From Heterohyrax brucei (taxonomy: Eukaryota; Chordata; Mammalia; Hyracoidea; Procaviidae), in contig CM053143.1 of assembly GCA_028571685.1 (NCBI GenBank), positions 195,183,829 to 195,247,828 of the forward strand: a DNA stretch of 64,000 nt, in the 5' to 3' direction. This document shows positions 21,205 through 32,399 of the stretch, in pieces. Under the pieces are notes generated by a model, which was not told the origin of the DNA, searched no databases, and saw only the letters and a program-made list of their open reading frames with translations. The number at the start of each line of letters is the position of its first letter. Within the stretch, counting starts at the first letter, position 1. The translations under genes and the position numbers were made by a program.

Positions 21205-22746
21205 CCCTCCTCCCCGGGTCCTGGGCTTGTTGTGTGGCGCTTGCAAATCCCACGTCCCACTTGGGGAAACTGAGTCCTGGCCTGGGAGGCTCCTTAAACC
21301 CTTTTCTGAAACGCAGCCCGAGAGTCCCCCATATCCGGAGCCTCTCTGGGTCTGGCTCTGAGCTGAGAGCTTGTGTGTCTCTTCTGAGGCAGGGAGGGGC
21401 CGCCACCCCATTTTCCAGGGCGCCAGAAGCGCTCCTGGGGCTGGGGCCTCTTGCTGGGCGCAGCAGCGGGGTGGGGATTCTAGTGGACTCCTGCGCTGTC
21501 TCCTCCGTGCTTGTCTGGCCACCAACTGCAGTGTGGCCCTGGGCCATGGTGCAGCGACAAATCCGGGACAGTGCTTCCCTGGGGGGCTGGGGAGGGAGCA
21601 TGCCTTTTAGGCAGCGCTTACTGGGTGCCTGGGGCCTGGTTAGGGGGAGGGGAGGGGGGAGGGGAAGTTCTGGGGCCTTCTCTAGTGGGGACAGTCCCCA
21701 CCCCCTCTGGGGACTGAGCAACGAGGGGGACAGAGCCTGCAATCAAGGCTGGGAGTGTGGCTGAGAGCAAGTGGCAGGCAGCTGGAGGCGGATTACTGCA
21801 GAAGAGGCTTCTGAAATGGCCAGCCTGTTGTCTGGGGGTGGTTGGAGGCTGGACACCCCCAGGCTCGGCAGAACCTGCAACACACTTGCTTAATGGCAGG
21901 TGGGGATAATGGGAGGGTGCACACAGGGTAATTGGAGGTTTTCGGTGTCAATAATTGAAGGCCTTGGTCGTCGTAAAGAGCCGGTGTGTTGGCAATCCCC
22001 ATGTCTGGAATCTGTGGCCAGTCAAGGGGGAAGGGTGTGTGGGCAGTGGGGGCCTTGGGAGTTCTGGCTGGAAGGCGCAGGGAGACGGTGTGGGGCGTGG
22101 TGTCTGCCTGTGGCCTTGGGCCTTGTAACATGGGAATATGATGTCATGAGCTGGCAAAACGTGAGGTCTGAGGTGGAGACAGGTGCCCCGAAGCTTGTGA
22201 CGGTTCTAGTGGATGGTCATGTCCACCTCAGCCTTCTGCACGATCCCCCCTTGACACTGGTGGTGAGGCGCTCTTGCCGCCACCCATCAGCTGCTGACAC
22301 CCCAGACCCTACCCCGGCACTGCTCCGCACGCAGGAATTCTACCCTAGTGTCTCTGAGTGGCTTGTATCGTCTGGCCGACTAGAGCTTTGGTCACAAACA
22401 AGGGCAGGTCCCTGCAGTGTCCACACGAACAACTGCCATCGTTCCTGAACTCTGGGCTTTGCAGGGTCCTGCAGGCAGCCGTACAGATGGGACTGGAGGT
22501 AGCCAGGGCTCCAGTCGGTCAAAGGCTGGGTGTCCCCGTGGCGTGAGGGCCAAGGGTGCATCCATCCCGTGAGGCAGTGCCTGAGACAGCTGGAGTGACA
22601 TTCAGGCTGTGTGACGGCGTCTGGGCTCTTGTTGTGTGTTGATTTTTGATGGTCTGGGAAATGGTTCAGACTGCGGCCCGGCGAAGTGGAGAGAGAGGAT
22701 GCCCTGCGTCACATGGGCTTGGACTGAAACCCAGTGCTCCGGCTGT
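21205..22746. other. Spacer between inverted arms, no gene seen
   Basis: This is unique intronic sequence. It holds a G-rich run at 21641-21666 able to form a G-quadruplex. No exon or transposon is recognised apart from possible MIR remnants. Confidence 0.6.
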
Positions 22747-22800
22747 GGGGCCTTGGGCTGGAGGACTTCCGTGCCTGTGCCTCAGTTTCCCCTTCAGCTC
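22725..22800 (+). mobile_element. MIR spanning edge of right inverted arm
   Basis: GACTGAAACCCAGTGCTCCG followed by TGCCTCAGTTTCCCC shows both halves of a MIR. Only the 3' half is inside the duplicated arm. Confidence 0.65.
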
Positions 22801-22914
22801 TTAGCCACCAACACGGACTGAGGCTCAGCCGGTGACGATGATTGCTTCGTTACCTTGTCTGTACTGTTGTCAGAGAGGGCTAGGCGGGGCTGGGGACAAG
22901 GCAGGAGCTGATGG
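22747..22914 (-). repeat. Right arm of near-perfect inverted duplication
   Basis: This is the partner of 21038-21204, about 99% identical in reverse orientation, separated by a 1.54 kb unique spacer. The MIR here extends outward to about 22725, which suggests this is the source copy. Confidence 0.9.
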
Positions 22915-23416
22915 GCTCTGGTCCTTAAGCAAAGCTGTCCTCTCTCTGAGTCTCTGTGCTCTGCCTGGTGGGTCACAGTCTGGGCAGGTGGACCCCCTGC
23001 AGGGGAGGGGCTCAGGGAGGCCAAGCACGGGGCTGGGGGCTGGCTCAGTGTCTACTGTGGCCAGCACTGTGTTAGAGTCACGGGGCTGGAAGGTACCTAG
23101 GTATGCTCTGGTCCAAGTTCATGCATCTCCTAGGGGAAACTGAGGCCCAGAGGAGGAAAAGCGGCTGTCTGGAGCCAAGGAGAGTCATGGCAGAGTTAGA
23201 ACCCTGTGTGGGCCTCTGGTTCCGGGCGGGCGTGGGTCCCGGTGTTTGAGACAGGGAGATAAGTGTTCCCTCACCCACGCCAACATGTGAGCAGAGAGTA
23301 GCCACAGAGATGTTCAAATCAGCGTTAATCATCACAGCAAAAGGTTAGAGATGCCCTCAACGTCCAACACACAGGGAATGTGTTAGAATGTTTTTTTAAA
23401 TTATATTTATCATATT
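22915..23416. other. Intronic sequence with MIR
   Basis: An antisense MIR lies at about 23085-23215 (GGGGAAACTGAGGCCCAGAG). The right end is AT-rich and served as target for the next SINE. Confidence 0.55.
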
Positions 23417-23607
23417 GTTTGGAAACTCGGGTGGTGCAGTGGTTAGTACTCTGCCTGCTCACCAATAGGTCATCAGTTCAAATCCACCAGGTGCTCCTTG
23501 GAAACTCTATAGGGCAGTTTTAACCTGTCCTGTGGGGTCACCATGAGTCGGAATTGACTAGACAGCAGCAGGGTTTTTGTTGTTGTTGTTGCTGTTGTTT
23601 TTTAGTT
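23417..23607 (+). mobile_element. AfroSINE, near-intact with target-site duplication
   Basis: The head reads GGTGGTGCAGTGGTTAGTAC and the tail CATGAGTCGGAATTGACTAG with a GTT-rich end. The 11-base duplication TTTATCATATT flanks it (23406-23416 and 23608-23618). Among the better preserved copies here. Confidence 0.95.
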
Positions 23608-23732
23608 TTTATCATATTATTCGACCATTAACGTTACCCATTTCTGACCTCTGCCATGGTCTTGCAATGTTGGAATGCTTGGCCAATCATTCAGTCATTC
23701 AACAAACGCAAGGTGCCTGCGATGCACCAAGA

Positions 23733-23925
23733 AGTCCCTGGTGGTGGAGATGGTGAGCTCTCTGCGCTGCTTGCCAAAGGTCAGAGGCTCGTGTCCACCC
23801 AGAGGTGCCTCGCAAGAAAGTCCCGGTGTTCTACTTCAGAAGGGTCAGCCCTGTGGGGCACAGTCTAGCTCTGACACACGTGGGGTCACCATAGTTGGGA
23901 TCCACCGGATGGCAGCTGGTTTGGT
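23733..23925 (+). mobile_element. AfroSINE, long subtype
   Basis: It begins AGTCCCTGGTGG and ends GGTCACCATAGTTGGGATCC-like plus GGATGGCAGCTGG. The extra internal AAGAAAGTCCCGGTG marks the longer subtype. Confidence 0.8.
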
Positions 23926-24003
23926 ACAATGTGCCAAGCGCCACCCCCGGCCCTGGGATTCCGGGGTGGACAGCCAGGAACAGTCCCTGCCCTCCTGAAA
24001 TGT

Positions 24004-24164
24004 ACCCGACCAAAAAACCACAGGCCGCGCTATAGAGTGGATTCTGACACACAGCGACCCTATAGACAGAGTAGAACTGCCCCAGAGTTTCCGAGGAGCA
24101 CCTGGTAGATTCAAACTGCCCACCTTTTGGCTAGCAGCTGTAGCTCTTAACCAGTATGCTGTCT
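24004..24164 (-). mobile_element. AfroSINE, antisense, with target-site duplication
   Basis: Tail-first order from AGAGTGGATTCTGACACACA to TAGCTCTTAACCAGTATGCT. It is flanked by CTGAAATGT at 23995-24003 and 24165-24173. Confidence 0.92.
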
Positions 24165-24173
24165 CTGAAATGT

Positions 24174-24670
24174 TTGGGGCAGGTGGTAGAATATTCTAGT
24201 TAAGTACACATGTGAAGAATCTTTAACGTTTTGAGAAAATGCTTGAGGTCAGTTGAATTTACGAAACAGCCAAGGCAAGAACTGCGCCGCCCATGTGATC
24301 TCAGCCCCACCGAAACCATGAAGAAGAGAACTGTCCAGAAGGGGTCCCGCCCTGCGTCACCGTGTCATCTGCAGGTGGTGCACAGGGGCACGTTCTCTTC
24401 ATCCGCAGATGTCCCCTGGAGTCTCCAGGTTTTTATGGTTGCATGCATTTCTTCTGCATAAAGAAGGAGACCACAGGTGGCACCGAGCTCCTGTGGAGGG
24501 TGACACTGAGCTCCTGTGGAGGGTGACAGCAACATCTGGGAAGGGTCGTGGCTGGGTCCACAGCTGGATGCATGTAACTAAGGTCAACTCTGTGCTGAGT
24601 GTTGGAACGGCGAATGTCTTACTGTCTGTATAATCACCTCAGTTAAAAAGCAAAGAAGAAGAGGACAGAG
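24174..24670. other. Intronic sequence, nothing recognised
   Basis: A short duplicated phrase (GAGCTCCTGTGGAGGGTGACA) occurs twice near 24484-24528. No other feature. Confidence 0.5.
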
Positions 24671-24957
24671 GACAGTGCTGTGGGCATGAGGAGGGGACCC
24701 GGGCTGGACGTCTCTGACTTAGTAGGGGACAGTACTGTGGGCACTGAGGAGGGGACCTGGGCCAGATGTCCCTGACTTGGTAGGGGACAGTGCTGTGGGC
24801 ATGAGGAGGGGACCCGGGCTGGACATCCCTGACTTAGTAGGGGACAGTGCTGTGGATGTCAGGAGGGGACCTGGGCCGGATGTCCCTGACTTGGTAGGGG
24901 ACAGTGCTGTGGGCATGAGGAGGGGACCCGCGCCAGACATCCCTGACGTGGTAGGCA
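24671..24957 (+). repeat. 57-bp minisatellite, 5 copies
   Basis: Units begin GACAGTGCTGTGGGCATGAG at 24671, 24728, 24786, 24843 and 24900. Two unit types alternate (CCCGGGCTGGACATC and CTGGGCCAGATGTC). The unit length is near a multiple of three, so a repetitive Pro/Thr/Ser frame appears on the minus strand; I do not regard it as coding. Confidence 0.93.
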
Positions 24958-26230
24958 GTCCAGATGGCTGAGCTCTGCTGGTGCCACTGTCCCTCTGTGG
25001 GGACTGGCAGACTCTCCTGGTCAGCAACCTTCCTGGACCTCAGCAGAGGTGGCCATGTGCCGCCCGAGTCCCTGCATGAGTCCTTTCTGAACGAGGTGTC
25101 ACAGGGAGACGCCACCCTGGCCCAGACACTGCTGCTCTGCCTCTGCAGCGTTCATCACAACCCGCGAGCCGCAGGCGCCTGCCCAGCTGGGCGCAGAAGG
25201 CACTGCGCCCTGAACCCGTCCCTGCACGTTTTAGGGTGACTTGCTACTGGCCACCCCAGACTCTGATTCTTTATGGTGTCTGTCCGTGGGAATTTGGGGT
25301 GTCACTGTTAGCAGCCCCGAGTCTGCTCAGACTCATGGGGACCCATCTGCCCCAGAGCCGAAGGCTGCCCCGTCCTCTGCTGTCCGCGCGACGGCTGCTC
25401 CACAGAGGTTCAATGTGGGCCTGCTGCCCGGGGGCTCATCCTGCACCCCAGGAGCAGATTGCCCTCTGTTGCGACCCACGGGATTTGCACCGGCTGGTCT
25501 TTGGAGGTCACCAGGCCTTTCATCCTGTCCTGCCTGGGTCTGGAAGTGCCACTGAAACCCGTCCACCGTGGGTGACCTGCTGCGGTTTGAAATCCTGCCA
25601 GCATAGTGTCCAGCTTCCCAGTGGCATGTGGCCACCTCAAGGAGACAAACCGGGCTCTCTCTTGGTGGAGACCAAATGGGGTCTAGGATCAAGACCTGAG
25701 TTTGGTGGACTCTGGACTGTCCAGTCTAATGTCCTGGAGAAGGCAGTGCAGCCCACACCAAAAGGAGTGAGTCTCCTGTCAACACCGCTGGCCTCCTGAG
25801 CGTCCGGTGTCAGGACAGCTGTCAGCTGGGACAGGGGCTGGCACACCAGGGAGGAGCAGCAGCCCCACAGAAGGGTCTTTCCTGTCGCTGGCCCTTTAAA
25901 ACGGGCGCCTGCCGGCCCCACAGCTGGGCCAAGGTCACTATTGCTGACAGCACCAGCTGCTGGGCTCTGGGCGGCCGGTGGCTGCCTGGCCTGGAGCCTG
26001 AATCCCACGGCCACTGCTCTGCAGACACGCGGGGGCCCACCTCCTCCTGGCTCTGCCCTGCCTCTCTGGGGCTTGGTAGGGCCTGTCCTGCAGTTGGGTG
26101 TCTTAGACTCAGAGCCCAGCTCTGTCACCTGCCAGCTGGGCAGCTATGGAATCTTCTGGCCCCACATCCCGTTCCCCCCCCAGGGGTCATGGTGGCGACT
26201 GGGGTGTGAGCAGCACATGGCAAGCGGTTT
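24958..26230. other. GC-rich intronic sequence
   Basis: A MIR remnant lies at about 26097-26145 (CAGAGCCCAGCTCTGTCACC). A very degenerate antisense AfroSINE may lie around 25300-25530. No exon recognised. Confidence 0.45.
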
Positions 26231-26370
26231 CCAAAACACCAAGCACCTATTGTACCGAGTCGACTGTGACTCACAGTGGCCCTCATGACACAGCTGAACT
26301 GTAGAGTGTTTTCTTGACTGTCATCTTTACAGAAGCAGCTCTCTGCGCCTCTCTGTCTTGGCACCTCTGG
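26231..26370 (-). mobile_element. AfroSINE, antisense, truncated
   Basis: CCAAAACACCAAGCACC at the tail, then ACCGAGTCGACTGTGACTCA and TTACAGAAGCAGCTC. The tRNA-like head is missing. Confidence 0.7.
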
Positions 26371-27431
26371 TTGACACTGCTGACCTTCAGTGCCACCTGG
26401 GGGCTGGCAGGCCTCGAGGCTCAGAGGGTGGACCCAGAGCTGCGGTATGGGAGCTGCTAGACTCTGTCGCCCCGGGTCCTATGGGCTGCAGGGATGAGTG
26501 GACCTCGGGCCCGGAAGCCCACAGCCGATCCGCAGGCCGCCACGCCCGGGGCCAGGCCACCTGAGTCGGGCTGGCTTTGTTTACTCCAGGAGATTTTCTG
26601 TCACTGGCTGCGGGGCGTCTCGGGTGTCAGGAGGCTTGTGTGTCACAGCAGCTGGGCGGGGCGCGGGGCCGGGTGCCCACAGACGTTTTCTCCTGTGAGG
26701 CCCACAGTGCCTCTCGGTGCTGCTGGTGGCGTCCTGTTAGCATTGACAAGACACACCTGGTGGACACAGACACTGCGGGTGCCACCCCGCTTCTCAAGGC
26801 TGAGCTGGGGTCTGAACCCCAGTGTGCTGGCCCGGAGTCCCTGGGTGCTGCAGACAGCCAGTGCTCTTGGCTGCTCTCCACATATTGGGGTTCACGGTCA
26901 CCCCCGAGTGCCTTGGAAGAAAAGCCCAGTGACCCACTTCTGAAAGACAGGTTCTTGAAAAGCCTGGGGAGCACAGTTCTACTCTGCACACAGGGAAGGC
27001 TCTGTGAGTTGGGGTTTACCCCCCAGCCTCACCCCGTCTCAGTGGGCTCTGTCTGTCTGCTCCCTGCACTGCCGCTGGTTGCCATGGTAGCAGGTAGCTG
27101 CTTGGTCCAGTGTGATTGCTTTCTCTGAACCGATGAGATGTGGCCACTGGCAGAGCCTCCCGCCAGGACGTCGGTGGGGCTTCACACAGCCTGGCTTCTC
27201 GCCGGAGCCGGAAGCCTTGCCCCGTCTCCAAGATGTGGCACCTGGTGGCATGTGGCCAGGCGGGCCAAGCTTGCCCCTGACCCCAGCTCTGTCCAGCTCT
27301 GGATCACACATTGTTCCACTGCCCTTTGCAGGGTGTCCGCAGGGCCTCTGCACGGCCCAGGGATTGAGTGACCAGAGACGGCCTTCTCCACCCCAACAGC
27401 TAGGGCTGTGCAGGGCCCCACACACCCCTGT
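26371..27431. other. GC-rich intronic sequence with SINE remnant
   Basis: A sense AfroSINE remnant lies at about 26905-26998 (GAGTGCCTTGGAAGAAAAGC). Nothing else is recognised. Confidence 0.45.
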
Positions 27432-27631
27432 AGGAGTTCCTGGTGGCACATGTGGTTAAGCTCTCAGCTACTGGCCACAAGGTTGGTGACTTGAGCCCAC
27501 TCGGTGCCTTGGAAGAAGGCCTGGCCCCCTGCTTCCCAGAGGTCACGGCCTTGAAAACCTTGTGGGCCACAGGTCTAGTGTGCACACAGGGGCGGGCATG
27601 AGTCAGACGCCACGCGATGGCAGCTAACAGG
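27432..27631 (+). mobile_element. AfroSINE, long subtype
   Basis: AGGAGTTCCTGGTGGCACAT head, GGTGCCTTGGAAGAAGGCCT middle, CGCGATGGCAGCTAACAGG tail. Confidence 0.85.
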
Positions 27632-28673
27632 TCACGACAGCAAGCCCTGCTGTCCCCTTCGCCCTCTGTTCCCAGTGTCCCATGCCCGCCTGTTCCCCTG
27701 GGTGACGGCCATCTGCTGTCCAGCCCCCTCTTCACACAAGCTCTCCCCTCTGGGACATCCCTCCTGGGCCACCTTTGGCTCCCAGCCCTCCTGCCGGGCC
27801 TCAGTGGGAGCTGGGTGGCCACCTTCCTGTCTGGCCCGCAGTGTGAAACAGCCATCTGTGCTGACTGACTGGCTCATGGGGACCCTGCGTGGGTGTCAGA
27901 GAGTCCTGCCCCAGGGTGGGCAGTGACCGGTCTTCAGAAGCAGGTCGCCAGGTCTTTCTTGTGAGGCCCTCTGAGTGGACTCAGACCACCGACCGTTCGT
28001 CAGCTGCCGACTGTGTTCACTCTGTGTGCGCCCCGGGCTGCCGCGCCGCAGGGTGCCCGTCTGCTGTCTTGGGCCCGTGACCCTGCCTTCTGGAGTCCCC
28101 GTCCTGCTGTGTCCTCACAGCGGCGCTCTAGCGTGAGGCCGGTCACCACCTGGGAGGCCTGCGGGCAGCCCCAGGCTCTTTTTCCCCCACACCCCGCAGT
28201 GCAGTCCCCCCAGGGCTTCCACGTCGCCCTCCGCCAGGCGGGGGGCACTTTGGCTGCTATGCTGGGTCCCCAGTGTCCAGGCGGCTTCCAGGCAGGGTGC
28301 ATGCTGCGGGGCGCTGCTGAGCCCTCAGTTGGAGCAGGGGGACAGGCCGGGTGAAGGCGTGCTGCTGGCCGCTCTGCCGCTGGTCCCCGAAGCACGGTGA
28401 GCCCTGGCTGCGCTGGCCTCCGGAGGCCCCTGCCCTCAGTGTGCCCGTGGACCGGGGGACACCATTTCTCTTGCCAGGCCCCGTGCGTGGTAGCTGCACG
28501 TGCCACTTTCCCCGCTCCCCTTCCCCCTGGCCCTCCCCCCTCCCCTTCCAGAACCCTCCCACTCAGTGCCTATTCCCAGCTGGTGGCCACAGGGCCCTGT
28601 GGGGACCTAAGGGCTGTGTTCTGCTGCTGGCTGCTGAGGGTCCCTCTGTGAGCTGCCTCATCTCGGGTGCTGT
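27632..28673. other. GC-rich intronic sequence
   Basis: No transposon or exon recognised. Confidence 0.45.
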
Positions 28674-29120
28674 GGTAGCTGAATTGCACCCTTAAAGATG
28701 CCCCTGGCACCCCCATGCACTCAACCACCCCCACCCTTGCTGGCACCTTCTCTGGCCAGGCTGTCCCCATGCAGGGCACTGGGGACATGCAGTGACTCAG
28801 GCAGCCCTGGCCGGGAGAATCCTTCCTGGTGGGGTGGACAGTTAGATGACACCCCAGTATGTTCAGTACTGTGATGGACAGATGCCCCGGGAGCCCCAAA
28901 CCTGCCAGGAGGAGGAGCGGTATGCTGGGCTGACTGGTGTGTCCCCAGAATTCCCACTGGCAGGCTCAGAATGTGACTTTGCTGGAAACAGGGTCTCTAC
29001 AGGTGCAGCCGGGTAAGATGAGGTCACGCTAGTGAAGGAGGCTCCAAATCTAGGGACAGGGGTCTCTAAGAAGTTGGGGGGACACGGAGTGGCACAGGAA
29101 TAAGCTGTGTGAAGACGAGC
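28674..29120 (+). mobile_element. MLT1-like LTR, decayed
   Basis: GTGGTAGCTGAATTGCACCC resembles an MLT1 head, and ATGTGACTTTGCTGGAAACA plus GATGAGGTCACGCTAGTGAA its middle. The order is partly scrambled, so it may be two fragments. Confidence 0.5.
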
Positions 29121-29343
29121 AGAGACTGGAGCCACACAGTGGAAGGTGGGAGCTGGGAGAAACCAGCGAGGACCCTGCCTCCTCAGTCACCCAGCTGGGC
29201 CTGGAGCAGAAACCCGACCCACATGTGTGCTCTCCCGGGTCGGCTTCTGCCCACCAGCAGGGCGGAAGGCTTTCCCTCCCTGGCAGCCCTGGAGGAAGGT
29301 CCTTGTCTCTTCAGCTTCTGTGCCTTTGGTTCACTGGGGGAGA

Positions 29344-29498
29344 AACCCCGGTGGTGCAGTGGTTAGTGCTACCCCTGCTCGCCCAAAGGTCAGCAGTTCG
29401 AGTCCCAGGTGCTCCTTGGACACTCTGTGGGGCAGTTCTGCTCTGTCCTGTAGGGTCAGTGTGAGTCGGAGTCCACCCGACAGCAGCGGGCAGTGGGT
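29344..29498 (+). mobile_element. AfroSINE
   Basis: CCCGGTGGTGCAGTGGTTAG, CAGGTGCTCCTTGGACACTC and GTGAGTCGGAGTCCACCCGA give all three parts in order. Confidence 0.9.
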
Positions 29499-29589
29499 GG
29501 CTCTGTGGAGGTGCCGTGTGGCCTGCCGGCTGTCTCCCTCCTCTCTGTTTGCTTCATCTCCTGCTTTCCTCTTTGTCAGACCTGGACTC

Positions 29590-29935
29590 AGGGCACACTC
29601 CGCACTCCTCTTGCCCCGTTAACATAACAAAGACCCTATTCCCACAGGAGATTGTAACTGCAGGTGTGAAAAATCTGCACCCACGGCTGTCTGGTCCCTT
29701 CTGACCCACAGCGACCCTGTAGGGAGGGCAGAGCTGCCCCGACGGCGTCACTTCTACCCACGCCGACTGCCACGTCCCCCCCTCGGGGACGGCCTGTGGG
29801 TTCGAACACCAACCTTTTGGTTAGCAGAGAGTGCTGTAACCTCCGTGTCACTAGGGCTCACTTACCATGCCATAGACGTTGGGGTTCGCAACGCGTATTT
29901 TGAGGGGACACACTTGCTGACGCTCTTGGAGGGTT
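29590..29935 (-). mobile_element. MaLR-type LTR fragment, antisense, split by SINE
   Basis: Left part 29590-29667 (GTTAACATAACAAAGACCCT) and right part 29861-29935 (GGGGTTCGCAACGCGTATTT, GAGGGGACACAC) flank the nested AfroSINE. Confidence 0.55.
29668..29860 (-). mobile_element. AfroSINE, antisense, nested in MaLR LTR
   Basis: CCTTCTGACCCACAGCGACC tail and CAACCTTTTGGTTAGCAGAG head region are clear. Confidence 0.85.
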
Positions 29936-30327
29936 TCAGAGGGAGTTGGCAGTTTGGTTTCAGACTTTCTGTCTCTAGGACACCAGTATAGGTGGCTCTT
30001 AGTGACAGGGACTTTAAGGCTGAGCTGCAGTTTGCCAGGCAGTCTTGGCAGGGGCTGTCAGCAGACACCCCCCTGCCATGCTGAGTTCCCTCACCGGCGG
30101 CCCCTACTTGGGTCTCTGGGGAAGGTGTGAGGTCAGCGATCTGTCACCTGGCTTCAAGCTTGCTGTCCTCTTCTGCCATGCTGCAGCCAAGAATGGCATT
30201 CTCGGTAAGTGAGCGACCCACCCAGTAAAGGAAGATAGCACTGCAGGTCAGAGCCATGGTGTGAGGGTGTCCTTGGTAACCTGGAGACCCAGGGCACGTC
30301 CAGTCTCAAGCTGAAGGAAAGGCGAGG

Positions 30328-30620
30328 TGTTAGAGTCCTGTGGCTGCCATCGCCAGTGACTGCAAATGGGGTAGGTGGTCTCCTTGCAGATTCACTGTCT
30401 CACATCTGAGTTGGGGGCCTGGGATTGAGGTGTGGGCAGGCCTGTGCCCCCTCCAGAGCCTCCGTGGAGGGCCTGTCCTCTCTCCTCCAGCTCCTGGTGG
30501 CTCCAGGCCTGTGGCCACACCACTCTTGTCTTGAAGACCCAAATCTAAATCTTCCTCTGCTTCGTCTTCACTTGGCCGTCTGTGAGAGCTCCCTGACTTT
30601 CTCTTCTAAGGCCAGTAGGG
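30328..30620 (-). mobile_element. MaLR-like LTR, antisense, decayed
   Basis: GTTAGAGTCCTGTGGCTGCC followed by CTTGCAGATTCACTGTCTCA follows the antisense LTR plan. Divergence is high and the right boundary is a guess. Confidence 0.45.
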
Positions 30621-31289
30621 CCCCCAGACAACCCGGATCTTCCCTTCTCAAGAGCTCTTACTAGATGGCTTCTGCAGAAGCCCCCTTGTCTGCAGAGAAG
30701 GCCGCCTTCGCAGGTTCTGGGGACTGAGACATGGACATTTTGCGGGGTCATTCTGTGTTTGGGGGTTCCGGAGAGGGGCTGAGGTTGTGGGAGAATGACT
30801 TCTCACAGGGTGACAGTCGCTGTCACTGTAGCTAATGTAAATACCCAGAGGCCATGCCGTGACCTCAGTGCCGTCAGGCCCAGGGGGACGCTGGGCAAAG
30901 TGGGCTGAGCTTAAGTGTGCCGCAGACGCAGGTTTGTTCAGAGTGAGCTACTTCCCACAGGACACCTGCCGTTGAGGTGGGTCACCATCCACCCACAGCG
31001 CCTCTCAGCCGTCTGGGACTCGGGACCTTAGATCTGAGACCCCAAAGAGCACTTGTTTAGGTGACTGGTATCTGTTTGCACTGGGCCGGGATGCTCTGAG
31101 AAGTGAGGAGGGAGACTATGCCCCACTGATTCTGGACCTGTCACCAGGACAGACCATCACTAGACAAGGACTTCATTGTTAGTGAAGTGGAGGGTCAGTG
31201 AAACCCCTCCGTGAGGTGGGCTGACCCCACAGCCACCACAGTGGGCTCAAGCATGCCCTGAGTGTGGAGCTGGCGCAGACGGCAGGCTT
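30621..31289. other. Intronic sequence, nothing recognised
   Basis: No exon or transposon is recognised. Confidence 0.5.
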
Positions 31290-31557
31290 CGTTTGGTTGT
31301 AGGGCAGTCTCGGTGAGCCTGTTCTGTTGTAGGGGGGTCTCGGTGAGTCCGCGTTGTTGTGGGGGCGTCTCAGTGAGTCCGTGTTGTTGTAGGGGGTTCT
31401 CGGTGAGTCCGTGCTGTTGTAGGGAGGTCTAAGTCTGTTCTGTTGCAGGGCGATCTCTGTGAGTCCTTTACGTTGTAGGGTGGTCTTGGTGAGCCTGTTC
31501 TGTTGTAGGGCGGTCTTGGTGAACCTGTTTTGTTGTAGGGCAGTCTGGGTGAGTCAG
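31290..31557 (+). repeat. 30-bp minisatellite, about 9 copies
   Basis: Units of the form TGTTGTAGGGCGGTCTCGGT plus GAGTCCGTGT repeat with 10-20% divergence. One unit is shortened (near 31430-31445). Confidence 0.9.
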
Positions 31558-31983
31558 AGCTGACTATTGGTAACTCACAGCTATATTGTATTAAAAATGG
31601 AAATAGTGAAATTTAAAAATATGTATCTATTCATTGCGGAGAAATGCTCCCATTGTGTGTTAACACAGTAGCATTTTTAGGAAACAGAGTAGCCTTGTGT
31701 TACATTCTTGCAAATCTCGTTGGTAGCTGGCTTAATAGGGGACTGTGGACGGTGAGGTTGGTGTCTGTGTGCCACAGCGGTGAGGTCACACCTCGCAGCC
31801 TCCAGAAAAGGCCACTGTACGCTCCGGAGAGAGTATGCGGGAAGGAGGCTCACAGCTCGGTCTTACTATGAGAATAGTGTGGGCCCCAGCAACCCCCAAA
31901 GTCTCCAGACCACCCTTTGAGAACCTCAGTGAAGTGTGGGATGTTATTCAGCCATTAAGATGATGATCAAGGATTAGGGAGAG
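31558..31983. other. AT-rich intronic sequence between two minisatellites
   Basis: Contrasts in base composition with the flanking arrays. Nothing recognised. Confidence 0.5.
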
Positions 31984-32310
31984 ACCGTGTCGGCGTGCAA
32001 GGGACGCGGGGCGCAGAACGCACACAGTGGACCGTGTGGGCGTGCGAGGGACGCGGGGCGCAGAACGCACACAGGGGACCGTGTCGCTGTGCGAGGGACG
32101 CGGGGCGCAGAACGCACACAGGGGACCGTGTCGGCGTGCGAGGGACGCGGGGCGCAGAACGCACACAGTGGACCGTGTGGGCATGCGAGGGACGCGGGGC
32201 GCAGAACGCACACAGGGGACCGTGTCGGCGTGCGAGGGACGCGGGGCGCAGAACGCACACAGGGGACCGTGTCGGCATGCGAGGGACGCGGGGCGCAGAA
32301 CGCACACAGC
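31984..32310 (+). repeat. 47-bp CpG-dense minisatellite, 7 copies
   Basis: Seven 47-base units start at 31984, 32031, 32078, 32125, 32172, 32219 and 32266. Each holds about eight CpGs (for example GGGACGCGGGGCGCAGAACG), giving over 50 CpGs in about 330 bases. CpG is barely eroded. Open frames across it on both strands are artefacts because the unit has no stop. Confidence 0.97.
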
Positions 32311-32399
32311 TCCATCTCTGTGAGATGCACAGAGAAAAGCACGGGAAGAGACGGCATCACAACATGATGCTGCAGCTTTTCTTTTGTATCCCAGATGTT

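Noticed and set aside
20310..21764. 484-codon + frame across ABLIM2 exon 1
   Set aside because: It reads through the ABLIM2 splice donor into the intron. Only the 10 coding bases at 20577-20586 are supported.
23417..23607. tRNA gene (A/B-box-like head)
   Set aside because: The tRNA-like sequence is the head of an AfroSINE with flanking duplication, and it does not fold into a complete tRNA.
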